Below are positions 1 to 9,138 of a DNA stretch of 14,039 nt, piece by piece. The notes under the pieces were generated by a model. The model had not been told where the DNA came from and searched no databases. It was given only the letters and a program-made list of their open reading frames with translations. The stretch comes from 13-2-20CM-68-14 sp046723355 (GTDB taxonomy: Bacteria; Actinomycetota; Thermoleophilia; Gaiellales; Gaiellaceae), in assembly GCA_046723355.1 (NCBI GenBank), contig JBKOUJ010000096.1, forward strand, positions 1 to 14,039. Direction: 5' to 3'. The first letter of the stretch is position 1; every line of letters begins with the position of its first letter. Both the position numbers and the translations under genes were made by a program.

Positions 1-764
1 CACTCGCGACGGCCTGGAAGGCCCTCGACATGTCCGCCGAGATCACCGACCCCGACCACATTGCCGATGTCTACGAGCACGCGATCCCGCCGTGCGTTGC
101 CACCGGCCGGCTCGAAGAGGCGCGTGGGCTTTCGGCGAAGCACTCCCACGTCGTCCAGCCGCTGTCAGCGCATCACCGCCTGCATGGATTCGCGGTCCGG
201 CTCGAGATCGAAGAGGCGGCGGGCGGCTGGGACACCGTGCTCGAGCTCGCTCCCGGGACCGAGGCCGCGGTTGAGGCCAACCTTTGGACGCCGTGCGTCC
301 GCAACTCCCGCTCGATGCTGGTGACCGCTCTTGCGGCCACGTACCGTGGCGACCACGATGCGGCCAAGCGCTACGAGGAACGCGGTGAGGAGCTGTCGGG
401 AAAAGCAAACGCCCTGCTTCTCTCGGCTCCGCGGACGCGACTGGCGCTTCTCCGCGGCCGCCTCGACGAGGTCGAGCGCGTGGCGCCGACTCCGCAGACG
501 CTCGCTGCGACCCATCCCTGGTATGCGCTGCAATCGGCCGCGGCGCGACTCGATGCCCTCGCCGCCCTGGACGAGAAGAAGCAGCTCGAGGCCGAGGCCC
601 CGACCCTCGGACTCCCGGGGACGTATCTCGAGCCGTTCGCGCTCCGTGCGCTCGCGCTCGTCCAGCAGGACGACGAGCTGCTCGAGCGCGCCATCGAGCG
701 CTTCGAGGCCATGAACCTCGACTGGCACGCAAGCGAGACGCGGAAGCTAGTCGTTCAGAGGTAA
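1..764 (+). CDS. C-terminal part of a helical TPR-like regulator (5' end outside window)
   Basis: The reading frame is open from position 3, before the first ATG at 30 (the upstream codons read LATAWKALD), so the true start lies outside the window. About 253 residues are visible. They are almost entirely alpha-helical, with degenerate TPR-like pairs built from Ala, Leu and Glu: segments such as GRLEEARGL, GRLDEVERV and DELLERAIERFEAM have the alternating small and large residues of TPR helices. No catalytic motif is present in this part. Similar C-terminal tails are common in large actinobacterial regulators that combine a class III cyclase or LuxR-type output with an AAA-like ATPase and TPRs. 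That parentage is inference; the visible piece proves only a helical-repeat protein. Its TAA stop (762-764) lies inside the 3' end of the convergent cyclase gene, so the two genes overlap by 18 bp with no room for a terminator. Confidence 0.75.
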   Translation, partial: LATAWKALDMSAEITDPDHIADVYEHAIPPCVATGRLEEARGLSAKHSHVVQPLSAHHRLHGFAVRLEIEEAAGGWDTVLELAPGTEAAVEANLWTPCVRNSRSMLVTALAATYRGDHDAAKRYEERGEELSGKANALLLSAPRTRLALLRGRLDEVERVAPTPQTLAATHPWYALQSAAARLDALAALDEKKQLEAEAPTLGLPGTYLEPFALRALALVQQDDELLERAIERFEAMNLDWHASETRKLVVQR

Positions 765-2102
765 GCGCTCCACGGCGTACAACTGCCACTGGCCGGGGAT
801 TCCCTTGAGCGTGTGCGCGCCGCGGTCCTGGAACGCGAGCCCCGAGCCGGCGACGAGATCCTTGACCGTGGAGGAGACCAGCACCTCGCCCGGCAGCGCC
901 AGTGCCGCCACCCGCGCGCCCGTGTGCACCGCGATCCCTGCCACCTTGCCCTCCACCAATTCGCACTCGCCCGTGTGCAGGCCTACACGCACATCGAGGC
1001 CGAGCTCCGGCATCGATTCGGCAATTGCGCAGCCGCAGCGGATCGCTCTGGCCGGCCCGTCGAAGGCTGCGAGGAAGCCGTCTCCGGCCGTATCCACTTC
1101 CTGACCGCGGAAGCGCACCAGCTCGCGACGCACCAGCTCGTGGTGGCGCTCGAGCAGCTCGCGCCACGCCCGGTCGCCCAGCGACGCCGCCTTCTCGCTG
1201 GAGCCGACGATGTCCGAGAAGAGCACGGTGGCCAGAATGCGGTCCGGTTCGACCTCGGCATGCCTGCCCGCGGCGACGTCGGCGAGGAAGCTCTCCAGCT
1301 CGTCGAAGAGCTTTTCCTGGTCGCCACGCGCAGGCGTAAAGTCCGCGCCCGGCAACTCCACGAAGCGGGAGCCTGGAATGTGATCGGCCAGGTAGCGCCC
1401 GCTGCGGATGTCCCATGCTCCCTCGTCCTTTCGATGCATGATCAGAGTCGGGACGCGAATCAAGGGCAGTAGGTCGCACACGTCCACGTCGATGTTCATC
1501 CGGATGTAGGCAGCCGCTGCACCTGGGCTGACGCTGAGGCGAAGGACGCGGGAAGCGGTACGGAGCTCCTCGTCAGTTGCGCTCGGGTTGGCCGCGCTGA
1601 GGAATTCGTAGGCGAAGGCAGGGTCTCCCCAGCGTCGCTCGGCTTCGTCTGCTTGCCGCTGCGTCTCCTCCCGGGTCGGAAGCCAGGGGAGGTTGGGGCT
1701 GCGCACGAAGCGCGGCGACGAATTCATCAAGATCAGGCCAGCTGTTCGCTCGGGATACGTGGCCGCGAACAAGACGGAGAGCGGGGAGGCGTCGCCAAGC
1801 CCGAAGAGCGCTGCGCGCTCCGACCCGACCGCGTCCAGCACTGCGCGGATGTCGTCCATGCGGGTCTCGAGCGTGGGTGCCCCCACGTCACGGTCGGACA
1901 TGCCCGTTCCCCGCTGGTTGATCCGGATCAGACGGCAGATGGAGGCAAGGCGCGTGAAGAACCGACGCTCGGAGGGATCCTCCCAATCCAGTTCGATGTG
2001 CGAGATCACCTCTACGGCGACAAGGTCTAGTGCGCCCTCGCCGACCACCTGGTAGGCGATGTTTATGTCTCCGCTCTTCGCGTAGCGGGTCTCGGGCTGC
2101 AC
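747..2102 (-). CDS. Fusion of a degenerate alpha/beta-hydrolase domain with a class III nucleotidyl cyclase domain
   Basis: The 451-residue protein has two halves. Residues 1 to about 275 have the alpha/beta-hydrolase fold of a known hydrolase-cyclase family (opening with a YAKSG-N-IAYQVVG strand). The nucleophile elbow reads G101-L-G-D-A-S instead of the family's usual G-x-S-E-G-G, and the loop expected to hold the catalytic His reads GADFTP (F255). The Ser and His therefore both appear lost, and the domain is probably a sensor or scaffold. Residues about 288-447 are a class III cyclase catalytic domain. Metal-binding Asp297 (FSDIVGS) and Asp341 (AGDGF) are present and so is Arg397, but the substrate-selecting Lys is Asp337 and the usual Asn is His393. 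Cyclase activity and the choice of ATP or GTP are therefore uncertain. No membrane segment is evident, so it is likely cytosolic. It starts at a GTG 3 nt after the ddl stop, in line with the family N-terminus, with no clear Shine-Dalgarno. It is the last gene of the operon. Confidence 0.9.
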   Translation of the reverse strand: MQPETRYAKSGDINIAYQVVGEGALDLVAVEVISHIELDWEDPSERRFFTRLASICRLIRINQRGTGMSDRDVGAPTLETRMDDIRAVLDAVGSERAALFGLGDASPLSVLFAATYPERTAGLILMNSSPRFVRSPNLPWLPTREETQRQADEAERRWGDPAFAYEFLSAANPSATDEELRTASRVLRLSVSPGAAAAYIRMNIDVDVCDLLPLIRVPTLIMHRKDEGAWDIRSGRYLADHIPGSRFVELPGADFTPARGDQEKLFDELESFLADVAAGRHAEVEPDRILATVLFSDIVGSSEKAASLGDRAWRELLERHHELVRRELVRFRGQEVDTAGDGFLAAFDGPARAIRCGCAIAESMPELGLDVRVGLHTGECELVEGKVAGIAVHTGARVAALALPGEVLVSSTVKDLVAGSGLAFQDRGAHTLKGIPGQWQLYAVERLPLND

Positions 2103-2105
2103 GCG

Positions 2106-3166
2106 CTAAAAGCTGAGGCCTGAGCGCCGCTCGTGGCGCTCGAGCGCGAGCTCGACCAGGCGGTCGAGCAGCTCCGCATACGGGATTCCGGAGGCTTCGA
2201 ACAACTTCGCGTAAACGCTCGTCGCCGTGAAGCCGGGGATCGTGTTCAGCTCGTTGACGAGCACCTCGCCGTCCTCCCGGACGAAGAAGTCGACGCGGGC
2301 CATTCCCTCGCACTCGGCGACGACGAAGCTCTCGACGGCCAGCCGCTGGACGCGGTCGATCTGCTCCTGCGGGATCCGCGGCGGCACGATCAGGTCCATG
2401 CCGCCTTCGTCGTATTTGGCCGAGTAGTCGTACCAGTCGGGGGCGTCGAAGCCGTGCGAGACGATCTCGCCGGGCAGCGAAGCGATCGGGCTGCGGTTCG
2501 AGCCGAGCACGCCACACTCGACCTCCACGCCGGGGACGAACTCCTCGACGAGCACCTTCTCGTCGTGGCGGAAGGCGAGCTCGACCGCGATGGCCAACTC
2601 CTCCTCGGCCCGCACCTTCGAGACGCCGACCGACGAGCCGAGCCGCGCAGGCTTCACGAAGACCGGGTAGCCGAACGGGTTGCGCGGCTCGTCCCCGAGT
2701 CGCAGCGTGATGTTCCGGGTCACCGGGATGTTCGCGTCGCGCATGACCGCCTTGAAGAGGTCCTTGTCCATCGCGAGCGCGGAACCGAGCACGCCCGCGC
2801 CGACGTAGGGAACGTTCGCGAGCTCGAGCAAGCCCTGGACGGTGCCGTCCTCGCCGAAGGGGCCGTGCAGGACGGGGATGACGACGTCGACGTCGGCCAG
2901 CGTCGCGGGCACGCTCTCGGTCGGCACCGGCAGGGTCTCGACCGCGGTGCGGCCCTCGCCTTCGTCGAGCTCGCCCGCCACGCCCGGCTCGAGCGCCCGC
3001 GACTCGCCGGCTTCGAGCTGCCACTTCCCCTCGCGGTCGATCTCGACCGTGACCGCCTCGTAGCGCTCCGGGTCGAGCGACTCCAGCACCGAGCGCGCTG
3101 AAGCGACGGAGATCTCGTGTTCCGAGGACCTTCCCCCCATAAGGACGGCGACGCGGACGCGCGGGC

Positions 3167-3170
<4 letters not shown>
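2106..3170 (-). CDS. ddl: D-alanine--D-alanine ligase
   Basis: This ATP-grasp ligase joins two D-alanines (EC 6.3.2.4) to make the dipeptide that MurF adds to peptidoglycan precursors in the cytoplasm. It has 354 residues, a normal length. Visible family motifs are EHEIS (17-21), HGPFGEDG (102-109), the ATP-binding KPARLGSSVGVSK segment (173-185), the omega-loop DYSAKY with Tyr253, and VDFF (Asp294) followed by VNELNTIPGF (305-314) with its metal-binding Glu and Asn. Tyr in the AKY position is the D-Ala-D-Ala signature; D-lactate ligases of the VanA type differ there, so this is the housekeeping enzyme and not a resistance ligase. The GTG start overlaps the pknB stop in a GTGA arrangement, implying translational coupling. 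An internal ATG at residue 11 would cut into the first beta strand and is rejected. Its place directly behind a PASTA kinase suggests that precursor supply is co-expressed with the signalling genes. Confidence 0.96.
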
Positions 3171-5101
<1,931 letters not shown>

Positions 5102-5110
5102 GGCCTAGTG

Positions 5111-5118
5111 CCCCTTCC
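5111..5118 (-). promoter_or_regulatory. Shine-Dalgarno of pknB
   Basis: Read on the minus strand, the sequence GGAAGGGG ends 9 nt before the pknB ATG at 5101. It is one of the clearer ribosome sites in the operon and fixes the pknB start. Confidence 0.6.
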
Positions 5119-5177
5119 AGTGATGCTGCCCAGCTTCTGGGTCGCGAGCACCAAGCCAGAGGCCGCACTCGTCCGCG

Positions 5178-5197
5178 CCAAGGCTCGTAAGCCTTGG
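5178..5197. repeat. Perfect 8-bp inverted repeat in the pbpA-pknB gap
   Basis: CCAAGGCT, the loop CGTA, then AGCCTTGG form a perfect 8-bp dyad inside the 167-bp gap (5102-5268) between pbpA and pknB. A smaller dyad (CCCAG-CTT-CTGGG, 5129-5141) lies closer to pknB. No T-run follows on the minus strand, so it is not a canonical intrinsic terminator. It could be an operator, an RNA processing or attenuation hairpin, or a U-less terminator. No tRNA, small gene or convincing -10/-35 pair was seen elsewhere in the gap. Confidence 0.5.
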
Positions 5198-5268
5198 TAA
5201 GGGCGAGGGTGGACACTGGCGCCGCGTGATCGCGGGCCAGAAGTAGGCGTGTATTGCTGGATGGGGCA

Positions 5269-6756
5269 CTACTTCGACCCTTGGTTGAGAACTGCCTGCA
5301 AAAGGACTTTTGCGATCGGCGCCGCCGTCGTGCCGCCGAAGCCGTGCTGGTTCTCGAGCGTCACGGCGACTGCGACCTTCGGATTGTCGGCCGGCGCGAA
5401 GGTGATGAACCAGGTCGTGTTGATGCCGCTGTTGCCGGTCTCCGCGGTGCCCGTCTTCCCCGCGACCTGAATCCCCGGGATCTGAGCGGCTGTGCCGGTG
5501 CCCGACTGGACGGCAGAGACCATCATCGCGTTGATCTCGTGCGCCGTCGTCGGCGACATCACGCGGCCGAGCTTCTTGGGCGCGACGCGGACGATCGTCT
5601 TGCCCTTGGCGTCGACGACGCGGTTCAGCACCGACGGCTCCATCGCGACGCCACCGTTCGCAACCGTCGAGACGACCATCGCCATCTGCAGCGGAGTGAC
5701 GGCGAGGCGCTCCTGCCCGAAAGCCATCCGGCCGGGATCGACCTGGGTCGACGGGTGGCTCGGGAAGAAAGGCCTGCCGTTGTTGTAGAGCCCGCTCGGC
5801 GCCTTCTCGTCGTTCGGCGTTTCCAGCGCCGGGTCCTCGTAGAAGCCCAACCTCTTCATGTAGTTCAGGATCATCCCGGCGCCGATCGACTTGCCGATGT
5901 TGCAGAAGACCGAGTTGATCGAGTGCTGGAGCCCCTCGGCGAAGGTGACGGTGCCGAAGGCCTCGGCCGGTCCGTCCGGGCTGGCCGCGTTCGAGACCCG
6001 CTTACCGTACTCGGTGCAGTAGCCGGGGTCCTCGAAGGTCGAGTCCGGGGTGAACCTGTGGGAGTTGAGGGCAGCGGTCGCCGTGACGACCTTGAACGTC
6101 GAGCCCGGCGTGAAGAGGCCGTTCGTCGCCCGGTTCAGGAGCGGCGCCGCCGGCTGGCAGGGACCCCGGATGGCCTGGATCTTGTTGAAGTGGCGCTCGA
6201 CGAGATTCGGGTCGTACGTCGGCTGCGAGGCGAGCGCGTAGACCTTGCCGGTCTTTGGATTCATGACCACTGCGGCGCCGCACTTGCCGGCCAGCTGCGC
6301 CATCGCGATCCGCTGGAGGCCGGGGCGGACGCTCAGGACCAGGTCGTTGCCGGTGATCGTGACGCCCTTGAGCTTGTCGATCGTCTTGTTGAGAAGTGTC
6401 CCGAGGTTCGCGTTCGAGGAAGTCAGGTAGGCGTTCTCCGACTGCTCGAGCCCGGCGCGCGAGCGAACCTGCGTCGAGTAGCCGACCAGCTGTGCGAAGA
6501 GCCGGCCGGTCGGATAGCGCCGGAAGTAGAGCGTCTGCCCGCCGACCCTGCGGCGTACGTTCGTCGCGAGCAACGTCCCGTCGGCTGCGCGGATGACGCC
6601 GCGCTTGATCCGGAACTGCGCGACCCGCTGAATCGCGTTGTCCTGCTTCTCCGCCAGGCCGGCGGAGGCCCAGGTCTGCCAGTACGTCGTCCCGACGATC
6701 AACGCCGCGAGCAGGATCAGCGAGGCGACGGCGAGCTTGGTGATCTGGCGGTTCAC
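5269..6756 (-). CDS. pbpA: Class B penicillin-binding protein (peptidoglycan transpeptidase), PbpA type
   Basis: This 495-residue D,D-transpeptidase cross-links peptidoglycan outside the membrane as partner of a SEDS polymerase. An N-terminal signal-anchor helix (about 8-24) is followed by a short dimerisation region with the RG-I-ADG-LA pattern (52-65) and the transpeptidase domain (about 160-490). The three active-site motifs are intact: S219-T-F-K222, S279-I-N281 and K434-T-G436. Its length matches mycobacterial PbpA (about 490 residues) and not the longer division PBP FtsI. Four cysteines (159, 200, 247 and 285) lie in the exported domain, one of them four residues after SxN, so disulfides are possible. 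The GTG start sits in a GTGA overlap with the end of the SEDS gene, with GAGGA just upstream (short spacing). The tight overlap fits the obligate SEDS-bPBP pairing. It is a predicted beta-lactam target. Confidence 0.95.
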   Translation of the reverse strand: MNRQITKLAVASLILLAALIVGTTYWQTWASAGLAEKQDNAIQRVAQFRIKRGVIRAADGTLLATNVRRRVGGQTLYFRRYPTGRLFAQLVGYSTQVRSRAGLEQSENAYLTSSNANLGTLLNKTIDKLKGVTITGNDLVLSVRPGLQRIAMAQLAGKCGAAVVMNPKTGKVYALASQPTYDPNLVERHFNKIQAIRGPCQPAAPLLNRATNGLFTPGSTFKVVTATAALNSHRFTPDSTFEDPGYCTEYGKRVSNAASPDGPAEAFGTVTFAEGLQHSINSVFCNIGKSIGAGMILNYMKRLGFYEDPALETPNDEKAPSGLYNNGRPFFPSHPSTQVDPGRMAFGQERLAVTPLQMAMVVSTVANGGVAMEPSVLNRVVDAKGKTIVRVAPKKLGRVMSPTTAHEINAMMVSAVQSGTGTAAQIPGIQVAGKTGTAETGNSGINTTWFITFAPADNPKVAVAVTLENQHGFGGTTAAPIAKVLLQAVLNQGSK

Positions 6757-8060
6757 GTTCCTCTGGGCGCGTTGGCGCGGTTGGAGACGAGGAGCAGGCC
6801 CGCGAGCAGGACGAAGTTCGCGACGACGCTGGAGCCGCCGTAGGAGACGAACGGAAGTGTGATCCCGGTCAGCGGGATGATCCGCAGGACGCCACCGACG
6901 ATGATGAACGTCTGCAGCGCGAAGCCGAAGGTGAGGCCGGCGGCTAGAAGCTTCGAGAAGCCGTCATCGGCGAGCAGCGCGATCCGCATTCCGCGCAGGA
7001 CGAAGACCATGAAGACGAGCACGACCGCCGAGATGCCGATCAGGCCGAGGCCCTGCGCGAGCGCCGAGTAGATGAAGTCGGTGTTCAGGGACGGGATCAG
7101 CGGGTGGCCCCCGGAGGTCGAGATCGTTTCCTTGCCGAGCCCCGTGCCGTCGAAGCCGCCGGCGGCGATCGAGTACAGCGACTTCACGAGCTGGAAGCTC
7201 GCGCAGTCCTGGCGGAGCGCCATTTGGCCGTTGAGCGCGCAGTAGACCTTCTGGTCGGTCCACGGGTGCAGCCAGATCGTCACGCGATCGTGCACATGCG
7301 CGATCTGCGTGTAGACGAAGTAGGAGCCGCCCAGGAACAGGGCGAGGCCGATCGTCGTGTAGAGCAGCCGTCCCGTGGCCACGTACAGCATCGCGAGGAA
7401 GATCCCGTAATAGAGGAGCGCGGAGCCGAGGTCGTTCGTCTCGGCGAGGACGAGCATCGCGCCGCCCCAGATCACGAGCAGCGGCCCGAAGTCCTTCAGC
7501 CTCCCCTGAGCCAGGACCTCGCGCTTCTCGCGCAGGTAGCCGGCGAGGAAGACGATCAGGCAGAGCTTCGCGACCTCGCCAGGCTGGAACTGGAGAGAGC
7601 CGAAGTGGATCCAGAGGCGGGCACCGTTGACCGTCGTTCCGAGCCCCGGCAAGGCCGGAAGCACGAGCAGCCCGATCGCGGTCAGGCCGAAGATGTACTT
7701 GTAGCTCTCCAGGCGCCGGTAGTCCCGCCGGAGAGCCAGCAGCGTCCCGGCGAAGACCGCGACGGCGATGATGATCCAGACCCCCTGCCGGAACGCGTCG
7801 TCGGGGTTGATCCGGTAGATCTCGGTGATCCCGATCGCCGTCAGCAGGGCGGCCAGCGGCAGCAGGTACGGGTCCGCGTACGGCACCGCGTAGCGCGCGA
7901 CGAGGTGCGCGACGAGGTAGAGCCCGAAGAAGAACGCCGCGTAGGAGAGCGAGGCCGTCGAGACGACCGATTGCCGCGCGATGTAGACGCTCGCGAAGCC
8001 GAGTGCTGTCAGCGTCCCGACGACGACCAGGTTGAGCAGCTCGCGGTTCCGAAGGGTCAC
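6753..8060 (-). CDS. rodA: SEDS-family peptidoglycan glycosyltransferase (RodA/FtsW)
   Basis: This 435-residue polytopic protein polymerises lipid II into glycan strands. About ten hydrophobic segments are visible. Family signatures are NGARLWI (145-151), FQPGEVAK (158-165), NDLGSALL (209-216), the extracytoplasmic NTDFIYSAL (326-334) whose Asp328 matches the catalytic Asp of RodA/FtsW, and the C-terminal RIIPLTGITLPFVSYGGSS block. The large loop before the catalytic Asp contains Cys274 and Cys286, a possible disulfide. RodA and FtsW cannot be separated by sequence alone here; the name rodA follows the position beside pbpA in the conserved island. The GTG start has a strong GGGAGGT ribosome site that overlaps the pstP stop, indicating translational coupling. 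Confidence 0.94.
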   Translation of the reverse strand: MTLRNRELLNLVVVGTLTALGFASVYIARQSVVSTASLSYAAFFFGLYLVAHLVARYAVPYADPYLLPLAALLTAIGITEIYRINPDDAFRQGVWIIIAVAVFAGTLLALRRDYRRLESYKYIFGLTAIGLLVLPALPGLGTTVNGARLWIHFGSLQFQPGEVAKLCLIVFLAGYLREKREVLAQGRLKDFGPLLVIWGGAMLVLAETNDLGSALLYYGIFLAMLYVATGRLLYTTIGLALFLGGSYFVYTQIAHVHDRVTIWLHPWTDQKVYCALNGQMALRQDCASFQLVKSLYSIAAGGFDGTGLGKETISTSGGHPLIPSLNTDFIYSALAQGLGLIGISAVVLVFMVFVLRGMRIALLADDGFSKLLAAGLTFGFALQTFIIVGGVLRIIPLTGITLPFVSYGGSSVVANFVLLAGLLLVSNRANAPRGT

Positions 8061-8063
8061 GCC

Positions 8064-9029
8064 CTACCTCCCGCGGATCGTCAGGACCACGATTACGACC
8101 GCCGCCAGCGCGATCACCATCAGCGCGAAGGCGAGGAGGCGATTGCGGAGGGTGCGGCCCCGATCGCGTTGCGGAAGGCGCACCTGGCCGGGCGGGACGA
8201 CCATCGTGTCCACCGCCGGCACGCGGTCGACCTCGTCGATCGTGTCCTCATCGACCTCGCCGTCGCCGTCCGCGCCGAGTACCGGATACTGGGCGGTCTC
8301 CTCGAGCGGCTCGCCCGCGACGTCGCCGATCTCAAAGAGGACGACCGTGATGTTGTCCTCGCCGCCGCCCTTGTTCGCGGCGCGGATCAGCGCCTTCACC
8401 GCCGCTTGCAGGTCGTCGCGGTGCTTCTCGGCCGCCTCCAGGATCGCCCCGTCCTCGACCATCGAGGTGAGGCCATCGGAGCAGAGCATGAACAGGTCGC
8501 TCGCCTGCGTCGGGATCGAGAACGTGTCGACGTCGACGTCCGGATCAGTGCCGAGCGCGCGCGTGATCACCGACCGCTGCGGATGCGTCTCTGCCTCCTC
8601 TGGCGAGAGCTTGCCGCTGCGCACGAGCTCGGCGACGAGCGAGTGGTCCTCCGTGAGCTGCTCGAGCCGCCCGTCGCGGATCAGGTACGCGCGCGAGTCG
8701 CCGACGTGGCCGAAGACGACGGCGCCGTCCTCGACGAGCGCGACCGTCATCGTCGTGCCCATGCCCGAAGCCGACGCATCCTGGCTGGAACGCTGGTAGA
8801 CGCGGCGGTTCGCCTCCTGGATCAGCCCGGCCACCCGCCGCTCACCGCTGCCCGAAACGACCTCGTCGTCGCGGACCGCGCCGGCGGCGAGGCTGGAGGC
8901 GAGCTCGCCGGCCTGCGCGCCGCCCATTCCGTCGGCGATCGCGAAGAGCGGAGGCGCAACGACGTACTCGTCCTCGTTCCGGCGCCGCTTCTTGCCGGTG
9001 TCCGTTCCGTGCCCTATCTGAGCGATCAC
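8064..9029 (-). CDS. pstP: PP2C-family Ser/Thr phosphatase with C-terminal membrane anchor (PstP-like)
   Basis: This 321-residue metal-dependent phosphatase should reverse phosphorylation by the kinases of the cluster. The catalytic domain (about 1-236) keeps the PP2C motifs: R-x-NED (Asp20), ADGMGG (Asp33), MGTT (90-93), GHVGDSRAY (Asp111), SDG (Asp185) and EDNIT (Asp225), which supply the metal-binding acids. An acidic, disordered linker (about 237-275, rich in Asp and Glu) and a basic stretch (286-298) precede one membrane helix (about 299-317). Only a few residues follow the helix. Mycobacterial PstP instead has a sizeable extracellular domain, so this version apparently lacks one. The GTG start, with GAGG 9 nt upstream, gives the typical phosphatase N-terminus. 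It lies 109 nt after fhaB and 3 nt before rodA. Confidence 0.94.
   Translation of the reverse strand: MIAQIGHGTDTGKKRRRNEDEYVVAPPLFAIADGMGGAQAGELASSLAAGAVRDDEVVSGSGERRVAGLIQEANRRVYQRSSQDASASGMGTTMTVALVEDGAVVFGHVGDSRAYLIRDGRLEQLTEDHSLVAELVRSGKLSPEEAETHPQRSVITRALGTDPDVDVDTFSIPTQASDLFMLCSDGLTSMVEDGAILEAAEKHRDDLQAAVKALIRAANKGGGEDNITVVLFEIGDVAGEPLEETAQYPVLGADGDGEVDEDTIDEVDRVPAVDTMVVPPGQVRLPQRDRGRTLRNRLLAFALMVIALAAVVIVVLTIRGR
8066..8072 (-). promoter_or_regulatory. Strong Shine-Dalgarno of rodA overlapping the pstP stop codon
   Basis: On the minus strand GGGAGGT ends 5 nt before the rodA GTG at 8060 and shares bases with the pstP TAG (8064-8066). It supports the GTG start and coupled translation of phosphatase and polymerase. 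Confidence 0.65.
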
Positions 9030-9063
9030 CCGTGAACCTCGCCCCGGCTCGTGTGTGCGCTGA

Positions 9064-9100
9064 CAAACCGGGTTTGGACGGGCGCAGCGGCAAGGCCGCT
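9064..9100. repeat. Two adjacent short dyads in the fhaB-pstP gap
   Basis: CAAACC-G-GGTTTG (9064-9076) and AGCGGC-AAG-GCCGCT (9086-9100) are two perfect 6-bp inverted repeats within the 109-nt space between fhaB and pstP. Neither is followed by a T-run on the minus strand. They could bind a regulator or fold in the operon transcript. In such GC-rich DNA the second could arise by chance. Confidence 0.35.
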
Positions 9101-9138
9101 ACGGCGTCTTAGCCGGCATCGCAAGCTACGCCTCACGA

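Noticed and set aside
43..1479. A 478-codon minus-strand open frame
   Set aside because: Its translation is Arg/Gly/Pro/Ala-rich without domain motifs, and it overlaps the cyclase in another frame and the plus-strand TPR-like gene. It is a GC-rich shadow.
1888..3024. A 378-codon minus-strand open frame across ddl
   Set aside because: Low-complexity Arg/Gly translation in a shifted frame of ddl, whose own frame has all ligase motifs.
5102..5268. Possible tRNA, pknA remnant or intrinsic terminator in the pbpA-pknB gap
   Set aside because: No cloverleaf or T-loop consensus was found, no kinase motif is present in any frame, and the dyad is not followed by a T-run on the minus strand.
5254..6843. 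A 529-codon plus-strand open frame opposite pbpA
   Set aside because: Antisense shadow with no recognisable domains. pbpA motifs are intact on the other strand.
7104..9035. A 643-codon plus-strand open frame opposite rodA and pstP
   Set aside because: Spans two well-supported minus-strand genes and is Arg/Asp-rich without domains. It is a codon-bias shadow.
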